From Candidatus Rifleibacteriota bacterium (GTDB lineage: Bacteria; Riflebacteria; Ozemobacteria; Ozemobacterales; Ozemobacteraceae): a stretch of 31,274 nt of DNA. Below the pieces are notes generated by a model that was given only the letters and a program-made list of their open reading frames with translations, had not been told where the DNA came from and made no database searches. Location: assembly GCA_029560455.1 (NCBI GenBank), contig JAKQKW010000501.1, forward strand, positions 1 through 31,274, written 5' to 3'. Shown here one piece after another: positions 23,398-31,274 of the stretch (its first letter is position 1; every line of letters starts with the position of its first letter). Position numbers and translations under genes: made by a program.

Positions 23398-24102
23398 ATG
23401 CGATTTACATTGTCTGTCTGGTTTTCATTAAAAAAATGGCACCCCCCAAAACTTCTTCTGGTAATTTTTCTTCTGTTTTTTCAATCTGCTGAAATTGCTG
23501 ATTCAAAAACAGTTTCATCGCATTTGCCTCATGAAGTTTCCCTTAATAAGTGCGAGCGCCGGCATTCATCTTTGCAGAGCCTTTTGCGAGACGCCAAAAC
23601 AGCTAATGAGGCCGGGCAAATTGAACGAGTCCAATGCCTGTGGTTGCAAATACAAAAACTTTACCCAGATCAGAAAAAGCCTGCATGGCTTCAGAACAGT
23701 AAACCGATAGCTTTATCGACTTCAGCCAACGATCGCCAGAGTCTGCTACATCTTGCTTCACACACAGCAGATCCAGCCGTAAAAGCCCATCTGGAATCAC
23801 TTATAAAGGCAAACCCTCTGGACAAAGACGTGCGCAATGCTCTTTTATCAATGGCACAAAGACAAGGTGACAAAACCGCAGTGCTGCGACACAAATCAAT
23901 TTTTCAACCAGTTGCCAGGTCTTATAAGAACGATATTTTTAAACTTCTTTTGATTGTTTTCATCATCGCGGCAGTCTGCTGGTGTCTTTTCAGCGCCACG
24001 CCAGGTTCAAAAACAGCCGACAATCCATATGGCAAGACTTTGTGGAGGGAATTATCAACTTTCTTAAAAAACTATATAAAAAACAGCCGAAGACTTGATT
24101 AA
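23398..24102 (+). CDS. Bitopic membrane protein with periplasmic helical-repeat region, function unknown
   Basis: The protein has 234 residues from the ATG at 23398; a GTG at 23338 would add 20 residues, and neither start has a well-spaced ribosome binding site. An N-terminal basic segment (SLKKWHPPK) and a hydrophobic helix (LLLVIFLLFFQSA) act as signal or anchor. A helical region of about 130 residues follows, with TPR-like character (LLRDAKTANEAGQIERVQCLW and LLSMAQRQGDKTAVLRHK). A second membrane helix lies near the C-terminus (IFKLLLIVFIIAAVCWCLF) with a short basic tail (LKNYIKNSRRLD). I do not recognise a family. It is divergent from the giant exported protein gene and may share its control region. 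Its stop overlaps a possible start of the following hydrolase gene by one base. Confidence 0.65.
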   Translation: MRFTLSVWFSLKKWHPPKLLLVIFLLFFQSAEIADSKTVSSHLPHEVSLNKCERRHSSLQSLLRDAKTANEAGQIERVQCLWLQIQKLYPDQKKPAWLQNSKPIALSTSANDRQSLLHLASHTADPAVKAHLESLIKANPLDKDVRNALLSMAQRQGDKTAVLRHKSIFQPVARSYKNDIFKLLLIVFIIAAVCWCLFSATPGSKTADNPYGKTLWRELSTFLKNYIKNSRRLD

Positions 24103-24119
24103 TGATAACAAGAGACGCA

Positions 24120-24671
24120 ATGCATATTTATATCGTTCACGGTTTTGCGGCCGCGCCGTGCAATCACTGGTTTCAGTCCTTGAAGACTTCGCTTCAGCAG
24201 AAGAACGTCGAGGTTCGTATTCCGGCGATGCCCGAGTCTTCGACACCCGACCTGCAGAAATGGCTCAAGCACCTGAAAAACGAAGTAACCGCGCAAAAGC
24301 GGGCATTTTTCGTCGGTCACAGTCTCGGCTGCATAACTCTGCTGCAGTTTCTCTCTCACGTCTACACCGGGGAAATAAGCGGCCTCTGCCTGGTTGCCCC
24401 GTTCGATGAGAAACTGCCGAACCGGCCGGTCATGGACTCTTTCACAGTCGCTGACCCAGACTACGAAAGTCTCAAAAGACGCTGTGCCGCCTCTTACGTT
24501 TTTGCCTCGACCAATGACCTCGCCGTGCCGCTGCGCATGTCAGAAAGCGTCAGTAAAAAGCTTGGCGCCAGCTTCGTCGTCGTCGAGAACGCCGGGCATT
24601 TTCTCGCCTCAGAAGGCTATACCAGCTTCAGACTTCTTGAAGAAACCTGCCGGAAAATTATCAGGGCTTAA
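24120..24671 (+). CDS. RBBP9/YdeN-type alpha/beta serine hydrolase
   Basis: The protein has 183 residues, the normal size of this compact family. It begins 'MHIYIVHGFAAAPCNHWF', the typical first strand and oxyanion region. The nucleophile is in 'FFVGHSLGCITLL' (GxSxG), the acidic residue in 'STNDLAVP' and the catalytic His in 'VENAGHFLASEGY'. The ATG at 24120 was chosen because the family sequence begins there; an ATG at 24102 adds six residues and overlaps the upstream stop. RBBP9/YdeN hydrolases are small cytoplasmic esterases of mostly unknown physiological substrate. It probably follows the membrane protein gene in one transcript and converges on the photolyase gene, 22 nt away. Confidence 0.87.
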   Translation: MHIYIVHGFAAAPCNHWFQSLKTSLQQKNVEVRIPAMPESSTPDLQKWLKHLKNEVTAQKRAFFVGHSLGCITLLQFLSHVYTGEISGLCLVAPFDEKLPNRPVMDSFTVADPDYESLKRRCAASYVFASTNDLAVPLRMSESVSKKLGASFVVVENAGHFLASEGYTSFRLLEETCRKIIRA

Positions 24672-24693
24672 GCGCGTGCATGACCCTGTTTTA

Positions 24694-26127
24694 TCATACC
24701 TGCCCGATGGCTTTAAAAGCCATCATTACCTGCTGCCGTGCTTTTTGCGGGTCGACGAGCAGGGGCGGGTAATCGATCTTCATTGATTTTACTGCCACGG
24801 CGAGCTTTTTCGGGTCATGCAGCGCCGGGGTCGGCACTTCGGCGAGTTCGGGGCAGAATTTGCGGATAAAAGCGCCGTCTGGGTCGAAACGGGCGCTCTG
24901 ACTGAACGGGTTGAAAATGCGAAAATAGGGTACCGCATCGGTGCCGGTCGAAGCCGACCATTGCCAGCCGCCGTTGTTGGCGGCCAGGTCGCCGTCGAGC
25001 AGGTGCTGCATAAAAAACTTTTCGCCGAGCCGCCAGTCGATGAACAGGTATTTACTGAGAAACATGGCGGCAATCATGCGCAGGCGGTTGTGCATCCAGC
25101 CGGTCTGCCGCAGCTGACGCATCGCGGCATCGACAATCGGAAAACCGGTCTGGCCATTCTGCCATTTTTCGAGTTTTTCAGAATCGTAGTTCCATTGCAG
25201 GGCCTTTGTCTGCAGCTTGAACGGCTGACCGCGACTGACGCGCGGAAACCCGACGAGAACATGCGCATAAAAGTCACGCCATACCAGCTCTGAAAGCCAG
25301 ACCCAGGCACCAGAACCCTCTGCCGGCCATTTTTTCTGACCACCGGTCAAAGCTGCCAGGCACTGCCTGGGCGACAGAACTCCGGCCGCCAGATAAGGCG
25401 ACAGCAGGCTGGTGCCATTAATACCGGGAAAGTCGCGTTTCTCGTGGTATTCCCCCACCCTGCCGGCGGCAAACTTCTGCAGCATCTGCTGCGCCGCCTT
25501 TTCGCCGGCCGGCCACAGGTCGCTGCGCCAGACTGAATCACAACACCAGGCGACACTGGCAGGTTTATCAGCGACAAGCGCTGCGGTTAGGGGCCTGGGT
25601 TGTGGCTTCGGCGCCGGCAATGGCGAAAGGTCAGTTCCGGCTGCTTTTTTCAGCCAGGCTTTCATGAACGGCGTAAAAACCGTGTAATAGCTCGAACTGC
25701 CGGTCAGAACGCTGCCTGGCGGCAGCAGAACCCGGTCGTCAAAACGACAGGTTTTTATGCCGGCGGCTGCAAAGTCGGTGCACACCGCATCGTCGCGCAC
25801 GCTTTCGTTATACTCATATTCGTTGTTAAAATACAGGCCGGTGGCGCCGCTGCTCTTCGCCAGCTGCAGCAGAGCCTGAGGCACTTCAGAAAAAGACGGA
25901 GCAGTAAGCACCCGCAGCCCGATTCCCAGGGTTGCGAGATCTGCTTCGAGTTTCTGCAGGCAGGCGTGCCAGAAAGCGAGTTTAGCAGCCGACTCGTTGT
26001 GCTGCTGCCACTGCTGCGGTGTTACCATATAAACGGCATTTACTTCACCACCGTTTTCGCAGGCGGCATATAGCGCTCTGTTGTCGTTGATGCGCAGGTC
26101 GCGCCTGAACCAGATTATATTTCGCAA
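24694..26127 (-). CDS. phrB: Deoxyribodipyrimidine photolyase (class I CPD photolyase)
   Basis: The protein has 477 residues from a TTG at 26127 with GAGG 9 nt upstream (GAGGGCGAATCT); the first residues 'RNIIWFRRDLRINDNRAL' are the usual N-terminus. An N-terminal antenna domain (about 1-130) is followed by the helical FAD domain. This contains 'WLSELVWRDFYAHVLVGFPR', 'TGFPIVDAAMRQLRQTGWMH', 'NRLRMIAAMFLSKYLFIDWR' and 'STGTDAVPYFRIFNPFSQS', the family signature around the flavin and electron-transfer tryptophans. The enzyme uses blue light to split cyclobutane pyrimidine dimers in DNA. All major motifs are intact and the length is typical (about 470). A short palindrome (ATGGCTTTAAAAGCCAT) lies in the last codons and may help terminate the two convergent transcripts. 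Confidence 0.94.
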   Translation of the reverse strand: MRNIIWFRRDLRINDNRALYAACENGGEVNAVYMVTPQQWQQHNESAAKLAFWHACLQKLEADLATLGIGLRVLTAPSFSEVPQALLQLAKSSGATGLYFNNEYEYNESVRDDAVCTDFAAAGIKTCRFDDRVLLPPGSVLTGSSSYYTVFTPFMKAWLKKAAGTDLSPLPAPKPQPRPLTAALVADKPASVAWCCDSVWRSDLWPAGEKAAQQMLQKFAAGRVGEYHEKRDFPGINGTSLLSPYLAAGVLSPRQCLAALTGGQKKWPAEGSGAWVWLSELVWRDFYAHVLVGFPRVSRGQPFKLQTKALQWNYDSEKLEKWQNGQTGFPIVDAAMRQLRQTGWMHNRLRMIAAMFLSKYLFIDWRLGEKFFMQHLLDGDLAANNGGWQWSASTGTDAVPYFRIFNPFSQSARFDPDGAFIRKFCPELAEVPTPALHDPKKLAVAVKSMKIDYPPLLVDPQKARQQVMMAFKAIGQV

Positions 26128-26223
26128 AGATTCGCCCTCATTTCACAATAATTATGCAACCAATTTTAACAAATTTTTGCTCTAAAATCTCTAAAATCAG
26201 GCAAAAGCGACAGCCTGGCATGT

Positions 26224-26264
26224 TATAATTAAATTGTACGGCTTTGATATCATTGTCATTATCA
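26224..26264 (+). promoter_or_regulatory. Possible promoter and Fur-like palindrome before the hybrid kinase
   Basis: A TATAAT hexamer lies at 26224-26229, without a good -35 (GCAAAA at 17 nt). The leader then contains TGATATCATTGTCATTATCA (26245-26264), which has ATTATC-like hexamers resembling a weak Fur box. No ribosome binding site precedes the ATG at 26272. Both calls are tentative in AT-rich DNA. Confidence 0.3.
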
Positions 26265-26271
26265 TACCCAC

Positions 26272-29200
26272 ATGAAAGGTTATAGCAGAAGTATCGCAGA
26301 AAAACCTTTTTATATTGTTGGCATTGGTGCTTCGGCCGGCGGCCTCAGCGCTCTCGAACTTTTTTTCGACAATATGCCCGCTGACAGCGGCATGGCGTTT
26401 GTGGTCATTCAGCATCTGTCGCCCGATTTCAAAAGCCTGATGGACGACCTGCTGGCGCGGCACACAAAAATGCCGATTCACAGGGTTATCAGCGGCATGC
26501 CGCTTGAACCGGATCACGTTTACCTGATTCCGCCAAAGACCCAGATGACAATTAATCAGAAGAAGCTTTATCTGACAGAAAAGGTTGTTCATCAACATGT
26601 TGAACTGCCGATCGACGTATTTTTCAAGTCTCTGGCTGAAGATGCCGCCAAAAACGCGGTCGGGATAATCCTCTCCGGAACCGGTTCTGACGGGTCGCGC
26701 GGGGTTCAGGCCATTCATGCCCGCGGCGGCATTGTAATCGTGCAGTCGCCTGATTCGGCGCAGTTCGACGGCATGCCAAGAAATGCCATCACCTCCGGGG
26801 CCTGTGATTTTGTCGTGCCCCCGGAAAAAATACCGGAACTGCTTGTACAGCACAGCATCGAGCACCTGGCGCTTTCGGCTCACAATTTTGATTCTGCCGA
26901 TTTTTCGGGTGAAGGCGGCGTGTATTCATCAATTTTTGCTATCCTGCGCCGGAATTTCAATCTCGACTTTGCAAAATACAAGTCTTCAACGGTTGGCCGC
27001 CGCATTGTCAGGCGCATGGAATTCAAAAAAATTGAAGACGTTGGGGATTACGCCGCGATTCTTTCTGGTGACCCCATCGAGCTGGATGCCCTTTATAAAG
27101 ATCTTCTGATCGGGGTGACCGAGTTTTTCCGTGATCGCAAGGCATTCGATTATCTTGAGAACGAGGTTATACCCGGCATTTTTGCGGGAAACCCCAGAGA
27201 AATAAGGGTCTGGTCATCTGCCTGTGCCACCGGCGAAGAGCCATACTCACTGGCGATTCTTCTTTCTGAATACGCGGAAAAGACAGGTTTTAGCGGAAAA
27301 ATCACGGTTTTCGCCACCGACGTGCATAAAACTTCTCTCGAATTTGCCTCGCAGGGGCTGTATGAAGTTCCGCGCCTTGCAAACGTCTCTGAGCAACGAC
27401 TTGAACGCTTTTTCAAAAAAGAAGCCGGAGAGTTCTACCGCGTCGGCAATGAACTGCGCAAACTGGTGGTTTTCGCCCCGCACAACCTGCTCGTCGACCC
27501 GCCTTTTACGCGACTCGATCTGGTCTGTTGTCGTAATCTGCTGATTTATTTCCAGGCTGCCTACCAGGAAAAGGCCATCTCGCTGTTCCATTTTGCACTC
27601 AAAAAGGGCGGCACGCTGTTTCTCGGCAGCAGTGAGGGGTTAGGTGCCTTTACGGCAGAGTTTGAGACCATTTCGAATCAGTACAAACTTTTCAAAAAAA
27701 TTCGCGATCTGCGACCGGCGATTGAATTCGATAACAGTTGTTCACAGCTTCCGGCAAAAACGACATTTCCGTCGGTTCCGGTGGTTTATTCGGCTGCGAC
27801 TCAGGGCAACACCGTTAATGTTGACCGCCGCCTGCTGCACGACTATGATTTTCTGCTGCAGCGCCATATTCCGCCAGGGGTTCTCGTCGATGATAAATTA
27901 CGGGTAATTCACTATTTCGGCAATATTTCAGAATTTCTGCAGTTACCCACCGGCAGAGCCGAATACAACATCCTCAATATGACCGATGACACAATGCACG
28001 TCGCCCTCAGCACTGCGCTGCAACGGGCCGAAAAAGCCATGGAAGAAGTGGTGACGCGAAATGTGAGAGTTTCTGACGGCCATGACGCCAGTCTTGTCGA
28101 TCTGCGCGTCTGCCCGATAATTGATGAAAAGACGAGACAGAAACATTTTCACATTTATTTCGACAAGCTTCGGCCGGTTGAACAGCTGCCCGCAGAGCAA
28201 AAACAAGGCACAGAAATCGAGATCGCCGATTTTGATTCGATCGCCCATTTCCGGCAGCACATTCATAATCTCGAGCTGGAATTGCAGGCGACCCGCGAAA
28301 ATCTGCAATCGACCGTCGAAGAACTGCAGACGACCAACGAAGAACTGCAGGCGACCAATGAAGAATTGCTTGCTTCGAACGAAGAGCTGCAAAGCACCAA
28401 CGAAGAACTTCACTCGGTCAATGAAGAGCTGTATTCGGTAAATTCAGAGTTTGAGCGCAAAAATCTTGAGCTGAAGCAGCTTAATACTGATCACAACAAC
28501 CTGCTGGCAAGTATCGACACCGGCACGGTATTTCTCGACCGCAACCTCTGCATAAGAAAATTCAACCCGGCAGTTGCAGCTTTTATCAAGTTACTGCCGC
28601 AGGACATCGGGCGCCCGATCGATCACATTGCCTACAATCTGTCGAACCAGGATGAAATGCTTGCCGACATCGATCTGGTTTTGAAAGACAATGTCATCGT
28701 AGAGAAAGAAGAGAAAACCAGAGACAAAAAATGGCTGCTGCGCAAAATCGCTCCCTTCAGAAACGAAACCGGGCACAGCGAAGGCGTGGTAATTACCTTC
28801 ACCGACATTTCGCGCATAAAAGAAGCCGAAGTAGCTCTGAGTCGCTTGAACGAAGAACTTGAGCAGAAGGTTAAAGATCGAACTGCCGAACTTTCGAACG
28901 AGATCGAAGAGCGCAAAAAAACCGAAAAGCTGCTCGAAAGAAGCCGCGATCATTATCTCGAAATCCTGGCGCAGGCCCCGGCCCTTATCTGGCGCTCAGA
29001 TACCAATGCCACCTGCGACTGGTTCAACCATACCTGGCTGACCTTCACCGGTCGCAGCATGGAACAGGAAAAAGGCAACGGCTGGACCGAAGGCGTGCAC
29101 CCGGATGATTACGACCATTGCGTAAAAATCTGGCTCGATGCGTTCAAAAAGCGCGAAAAGTTTGAGATGGAATACCGGCTGCGCCGCCATGACGGCCAAT

Positions 29201-31023
29201 ACCGCTGGATTCTCGATATTGGCTGCCCGTACACCGACCTCGACGGCAATTTTGCCGGATTTATCGGCTACTGTTTTGATGTAACCGAGCGCAAAAACAT
29301 CGAGATCGAGCTCAAAGCAAATCAAGACCGACTGAACAGCCTGGTCAAGGTTTCACAGTTCCCTGAAAAAAATATTCAGAAACTGATGGACTTCACCCTC
29401 GAAGAAGCTGTTAAGCTGACTGAAAGCACGATTGGCTACATTTACTTTTATGATGAAGAAACCCGCAAATTCACGCTGAACTCGTGGTCGAAAGATGTAA
29501 TGAAGGAATGCGCGGTAATCAACCCCCAGACCTGTTACGAGCTCGGCAAAACCGGAATCTGGGGTGAGGCGGTCAGGCAGCGACAACCAATCATCGTCAA
29601 CGACTTTCAGTCGCACAGCGATCTGAAAAAGGGCTATCCACAGGGCCATGTTCAGCTCAAACGCTTCATGACCCTGCCAATTTTCGACAAAGACAGGATT
29701 GTCTGCGTTGTTGGCGTCGCCAATAAACAGAACGAATACAATCAGTCGGACATACTGCAGTTGACGCTGTTATTGCAGTCTTCCTGGCGCATGTGCGAAA
29801 GAATCAAGTCAGAAGAAGAACTGTGCAAAGCCAAAGAAACGGCAGAAGCCGCCAGCCACGCAAAAAGTGACTTTCTCGCGGCAATGAGCCACGAGATCAG
29901 AACCCCGATGAACGGTGTTCTCGGCATGGTCAGCCTGCTGCTCGAAACCGAAATGACAGAACCGCAGAGAGAATATCTGCGCATAATCAACTCTTCTGCA
30001 AATATGCTGTTGAACCTGATAAATGATATTCTCGATTTTTCAAAGATCGAAGCGGGCCAGATGACGCTGAACAACAGCGATTTTTCACTGGAAACCGAAG
30101 TCGATGACTGCATCAAGCTGTTGTCACGCAGTGCCGACAAAAAGGGCATTTATCTGAGAAAAAGCTACCCTGAGGCTGCCCCGCGGCTCTTCAAAGCCGA
30201 TGCGGTCAGAGTTCGCCAGATCATCATCAACCTGCTCGGCAACGCCATTAAATTTACCGCGACCGGAGGCGTTACGGTGGCAGTAGACTGCCTCAGGCAA
30301 TCAGAAGCTGACGCGCTGATCAAGGTCAGTGTCATAGATACCGGTATCGGTATTCCGGCAGACAAATTGCCGCATCTGTTCAAAAAATTCTCGCAGCTTA
30401 CCGGCGCTTCGGCAAGAAAAGCCGAGGGCACCGGCCTTGGACTGGCAATTACCAAAAGCCTGGTCGAGCTTCTCGGCGGCGAGTGCGGTGTAGAAAGCGG
30501 AACCGGCACAGGTTCCTGCTTCTGGTTCACGCTGCCGATGGCATTGAGTGATAAAACCGCAATTACACAAGAGATAGCCAACGGTCCACAAATTACGGCT
30601 GAAATTGATTTCAAGCCTGCTGCCGGGTCACAAAAAACCGACAGGCCGCGCATTCTCGTCGTCGATGATGTCGAAATCAATCTCAAGGTAATCTGCCTGA
30701 TTTTCAAAAAGCTCGGCATCGAGCCGGATATTGCCATCAATGGCCTCGAAGCGGTTCAGATGGCCGCGGCCAAAAAATACGACGTCATTCTCATGGACTG
30801 CTTCATGCCCGAGATGGATGGCTACGAGGCCGCCGCCGAGATTCGCCGACTCGAGGCCGACAGCGGGCACCGTTCCCTCATTGTTGCCCTGACCGCCAAC
30901 GCCATGGAAAACGACAAGGAACTCTGTATCAAATCAGGCATGGATGACTGCATTTACAAACCGGTTCAGCTTGAAACCATCAGAAAACTGGTAAATCCGT
31001 TCATCGATATAACTAAAGATTGA
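26272..31023 (+). CDS. CheB-CheR-PAS-PAS-GAF hybrid histidine kinase with receiver domain
   Basis: The protein has 1,583 residues. A CheB methylesterase domain (about 14-200) has Ser21 in GIGASAGG, 'VVIQHLSP' and '[12 protein letters not shown]', so its triad looks intact. The CheR methyltransferase domains follow at about 216-485, with SAM-binding '[16 protein letters not shown]'. A degenerate PAS (about 500-640) precedes a coiled coil of repeated TNEELQ heptads (about 660-735). Then come PAS (about 743-852), PAS (about 890-1010) and GAF (about 1017-1176) domains. HisKA has His1207 in '[13 protein letters not shown]'. HATPase_c (about 1305-1425) carries the N box '[11 protein letters not shown]' and 'DTGIGIP'. 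A C-terminal receiver (1460-1578) has Asp1509 as phospho-acceptor. No membrane segment is seen, so it is probably cytoplasmic. CheB-CheR-PAS kinases are known; adding the receiver and GAF makes a complete phosphorelay sensor. A downstream output protein is not adjacent. Confidence 0.93.
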   Translation: MKGYSRSIAEKPFYIVGIGASAGGLSALELFFDNMPADSGMAFVVIQHLSPDFKSLMDDLLARHTKMPIHRVISGMPLEPDHVYLIPPKTQMTINQKKLYLTEKVVHQHVELPIDVFFKSLAEDAAKNAVGIILSGTGSDGSRGVQAIHARGGIVIVQSPDSAQFDGMPRNAITSGACDFVVPPEKIPELLVQHSIEHLALSAHNFDSADFSGEGGVYSSIFAILRRNFNLDFAKYKSSTVGRRIVRRMEFKKIEDVGDYAAILSGDPIELDALYKDLLIGVTEFFRDRKAFDYLENEVIPGIFAGNPREIRVWSSACATGEEPYSLAILLSEYAEKTGFSGKITVFATDVHKTSLEFASQGLYEVPRLANVSEQRLERFFKKEAGEFYRVGNELRKLVVFAPHNLLVDPPFTRLDLVCCRNLLIYFQAAYQEKAISLFHFALKKGGTLFLGSSEGLGAFTAEFETISNQYKLFKKIRDLRPAIEFDNSCSQLPAKTTFPSVPVVYSAATQGNTVNVDRRLLHDYDFLLQRHIPPGVLVDDKLRVIHYFGNISEFLQLPTGRAEYNILNMTDDTMHVALSTALQRAEKAMEEVVTRNVRVSDGHDASLVDLRVCPIIDEKTRQKHFHIYFDKLRPVEQLPAEQKQGTEIEIADFDSIAHFRQHIHNLELELQATRENLQSTVEELQTTNEELQATNEELLASNEELQSTNEELHSVNEELYSVNSEFERKNLELKQLNTDHNNLLASIDTGTVFLDRNLCIRKFNPAVAAFIKLLPQDIGRPIDHIAYNLSNQDEMLADIDLVLKDNVIVEKEEKTRDKKWLLRKIAPFRNETGHSEGVVITFTDISRIKEAEVALSRLNEELEQKVKDRTAELSNEIEERKKTEKLLERSRDHYLEILAQAPALIWRSDTNATCDWFNHTWLTFTGRSMEQEKGNGWTEGVHPDDYDHCVKIWLDAFKKREKFEMEYRLRRHDGQYRWILDIGCPYTDLDGNFAGFIGYCFDVTERKNIEIELKANQDRLNSLVKVSQFPEKNIQKLMDFTLEEAVKLTESTIGYIYFYDEETRKFTLNSWSKDVMKECAVINPQTCYELGKTGIWGEAVRQRQPIIVNDFQSHSDLKKGYPQGHVQLKRFMTLPIFDKDRIVCVVGVANKQNEYNQSDILQLTLLLQSSWRMCERIKSEEELCKAKETAEAASHAKSDFLAAMSHEIRTPMNGVLGMVSLLLETEMTEPQREYLRIINSSANMLLNLINDILDFSKIEAGQMTLNNSDFSLETEVDDCIKLLSRSADKKGIYLRKSYPEAAPRLFKADAVRVRQIIINLLGNAIKFTATGGVTVAVDCLRQSEADALIKVSVIDTGIGIPADKLPHLFKKFSQLTGASARKAEGTGLGLAITKSLVELLGGECGVESGTGTGSCFWFTLPMALSDKTAITQEIANGPQITAEIDFKPAAGSQKTDRPRILVVDDVEINLKVICLIFKKLGIEPDIAINGLEAVQMAAAKKYDVILMDCFMPEMDGYEAAAEIRRLEADSGHRSLIVALTANAMENDKELCIKSGMDDCIYKPVQLETIRKLVNPFIDITKD
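28306..28431 (+). repeat. Six 21-nt tandem units encoding a TNEELQ-type coiled coil
   Basis: Six in-frame 21-nt units, for example CAGACGACCAACGAAGAACTG, encode heptads of the pattern xxTNEEL (residues 679-720). The heptad period predicts a parallel coiled coil joining the CheR part to the PAS/kinase part. The same element is typical of CheB-CheR-PAS fusion proteins. Confidence 0.85.
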
Positions 31024-31038
31024 AATCAGGAAGCTTGA

Positions 31039-31274
31039 ATGAAAATTGAAAAAGAGTCGTTTTATGTGTTTTTCTTCATGACGCTGACGATGGCGGCGAT
31101 CATGGCCTACTTCTTTGAGCCGATCACCGACGAATTCGTCGTGCCGACGATGGTTTCGGTGTTTGAGCTGAAGGGGCCGCCGCAGTCGTATGCGCATTAT
31201 TTTTCGCCCGACGTCTCATTTCTTTGTTTTTTTCTCATCATTGGCTTTATAATCGTCAGGGCGATAGAACGGCT
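31039..31274 (+). CDS. Partial membrane protein (cut by window end)
   Basis: 78 codons are visible, from the ATG at 31039, with AGGAAG 6 nt upstream. The gene starts 15 nt after the hybrid kinase stop, so co-transcription is possible. The peptide has a hydrophobic helix (YVFFFMTLTMAAIMAYFF), a polar loop of about 40 residues (including PTMVSVFELKGPPQSYAHYF) and the start of a second helix (FLCFFLIIGFIIVRAIE). No family is recognisable from this fragment. Confidence 0.7.
   Translation, partial: MKIEKESFYVFFFMTLTMAAIMAYFFEPITDEFVVPTMVSVFELKGPPQSYAHYFSPDVSFLCFFLIIGFIIVRAIER

Noticed and set aside
24710..24730. Palindrome ATGGCTTTAAAAGCCAT as a stand-alone regulatory site
   Set aside because: It lies in the last codons of the photolyase gene between two convergent genes; a terminator role is the simplest reading and there is no other support.
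26197..26883. 228-codon minus-strand ORF over the CheB domain
   Set aside because: It is antisense to an intact CheB domain and shows no family pattern.
28306..28431. Short regular repeats that might be a CRISPR array
   Set aside because: The 21-nt units are contiguous, in frame and encode a coiled coil; there are no spacers and no cas genes.

Overview
The window looks like chromosomal DNA of a diderm (Gram-negative type) bacterium of moderate GC content. Supporting features are ExbB/ExbD energisers, MacB/LolE-type FtsX permeases, a PilB/GspE motor ATPase, a very large exported modular protein and a chemotaxis-like CheB-CheR hybrid kinase. Nothing here fixes the taxon. The mix of giant DUF2341/PA14 proteins, long hybrid kinases and 'CCACAGATTAACGCGG' intergenic repeats recalls candidate-phylum genomes such as Riflebacteria or Lentisphaerota, but that is an impression only. 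No rRNA, tRNA, CRISPR array, transposase or phage gene was seen.

Layout. (1) Positions 1-4,683, minus strand: an FtsX-like permease with a periplasmic cysteine cluster, a MacB/LolD-type ATPase, a second FtsX-like permease, then a separately promoted exbB-exbD-(tonB-like, cut by the window edge) operon. (2) 4,822-6,396, plus: an orphan PilB/GspE ATPase. It converges on a two-gene minus-strand unit (6,552-7,603) encoding a DUF2283/zeta-type P-loop kinase fusion and a small partner. Both convergent genes end inside inverted copies of one intergenic repeat. (3) 7,604-8,300: a gene-free stretch with a strong palindrome, a degenerate direct repeat and a promoter/operator. (4) 8,301-11,600, plus: a three-gene operon of an ABC-2 permease with a long propeller-like C-terminal region, a YtrA-type GntR repressor and an ABC ATPase. 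A GTGTATT/AATACAC operator lies over the promoter. (5) 11,601-11,972: a terminator, a REP-like doublet and a promoter. (6) 11,973-13,677, plus: a secreted coiled-coil protein, a PPC/DUF296 protein and a DUF523 (TudS-like) protein. (7) 13,713-23,080, minus: a roughly 2,930-residue exported modular protein followed by a small pilin-like membrane-anchored protein. (8) 23,398-24,671, plus: a bitopic membrane protein of unknown role and an RBBP9/YdeN-type hydrolase. (9) 24,694-26,127, minus: a DNA photolyase. (10) 26,272-31,023, plus: a 1,583-residue CheB-CheR-PAS-PAS-GAF-histidine kinase-receiver protein, followed by the start of a membrane protein cut by the window end.

How the genes fit together. 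Several units concern the cell envelope: ExbBD/TonB energy transduction, two ABC systems, a secretion ATPase, and a giant exported protein with a pilin-like partner. The YtrA-type operon appears self-contained and autoregulated. The DUF2283-kinase pair has the genetic layout of a toxin-antitoxin-like or nucleotide-kinase module. The best candidates for undescribed biology are the ABC-2 permease with the propeller-like domain, the DUF2283-zeta kinase fusion with its small partner, the cysteine cluster in an FtsX periplasmic domain, and the Ig-like repeats carrying EF-hand-like loops in the giant protein.
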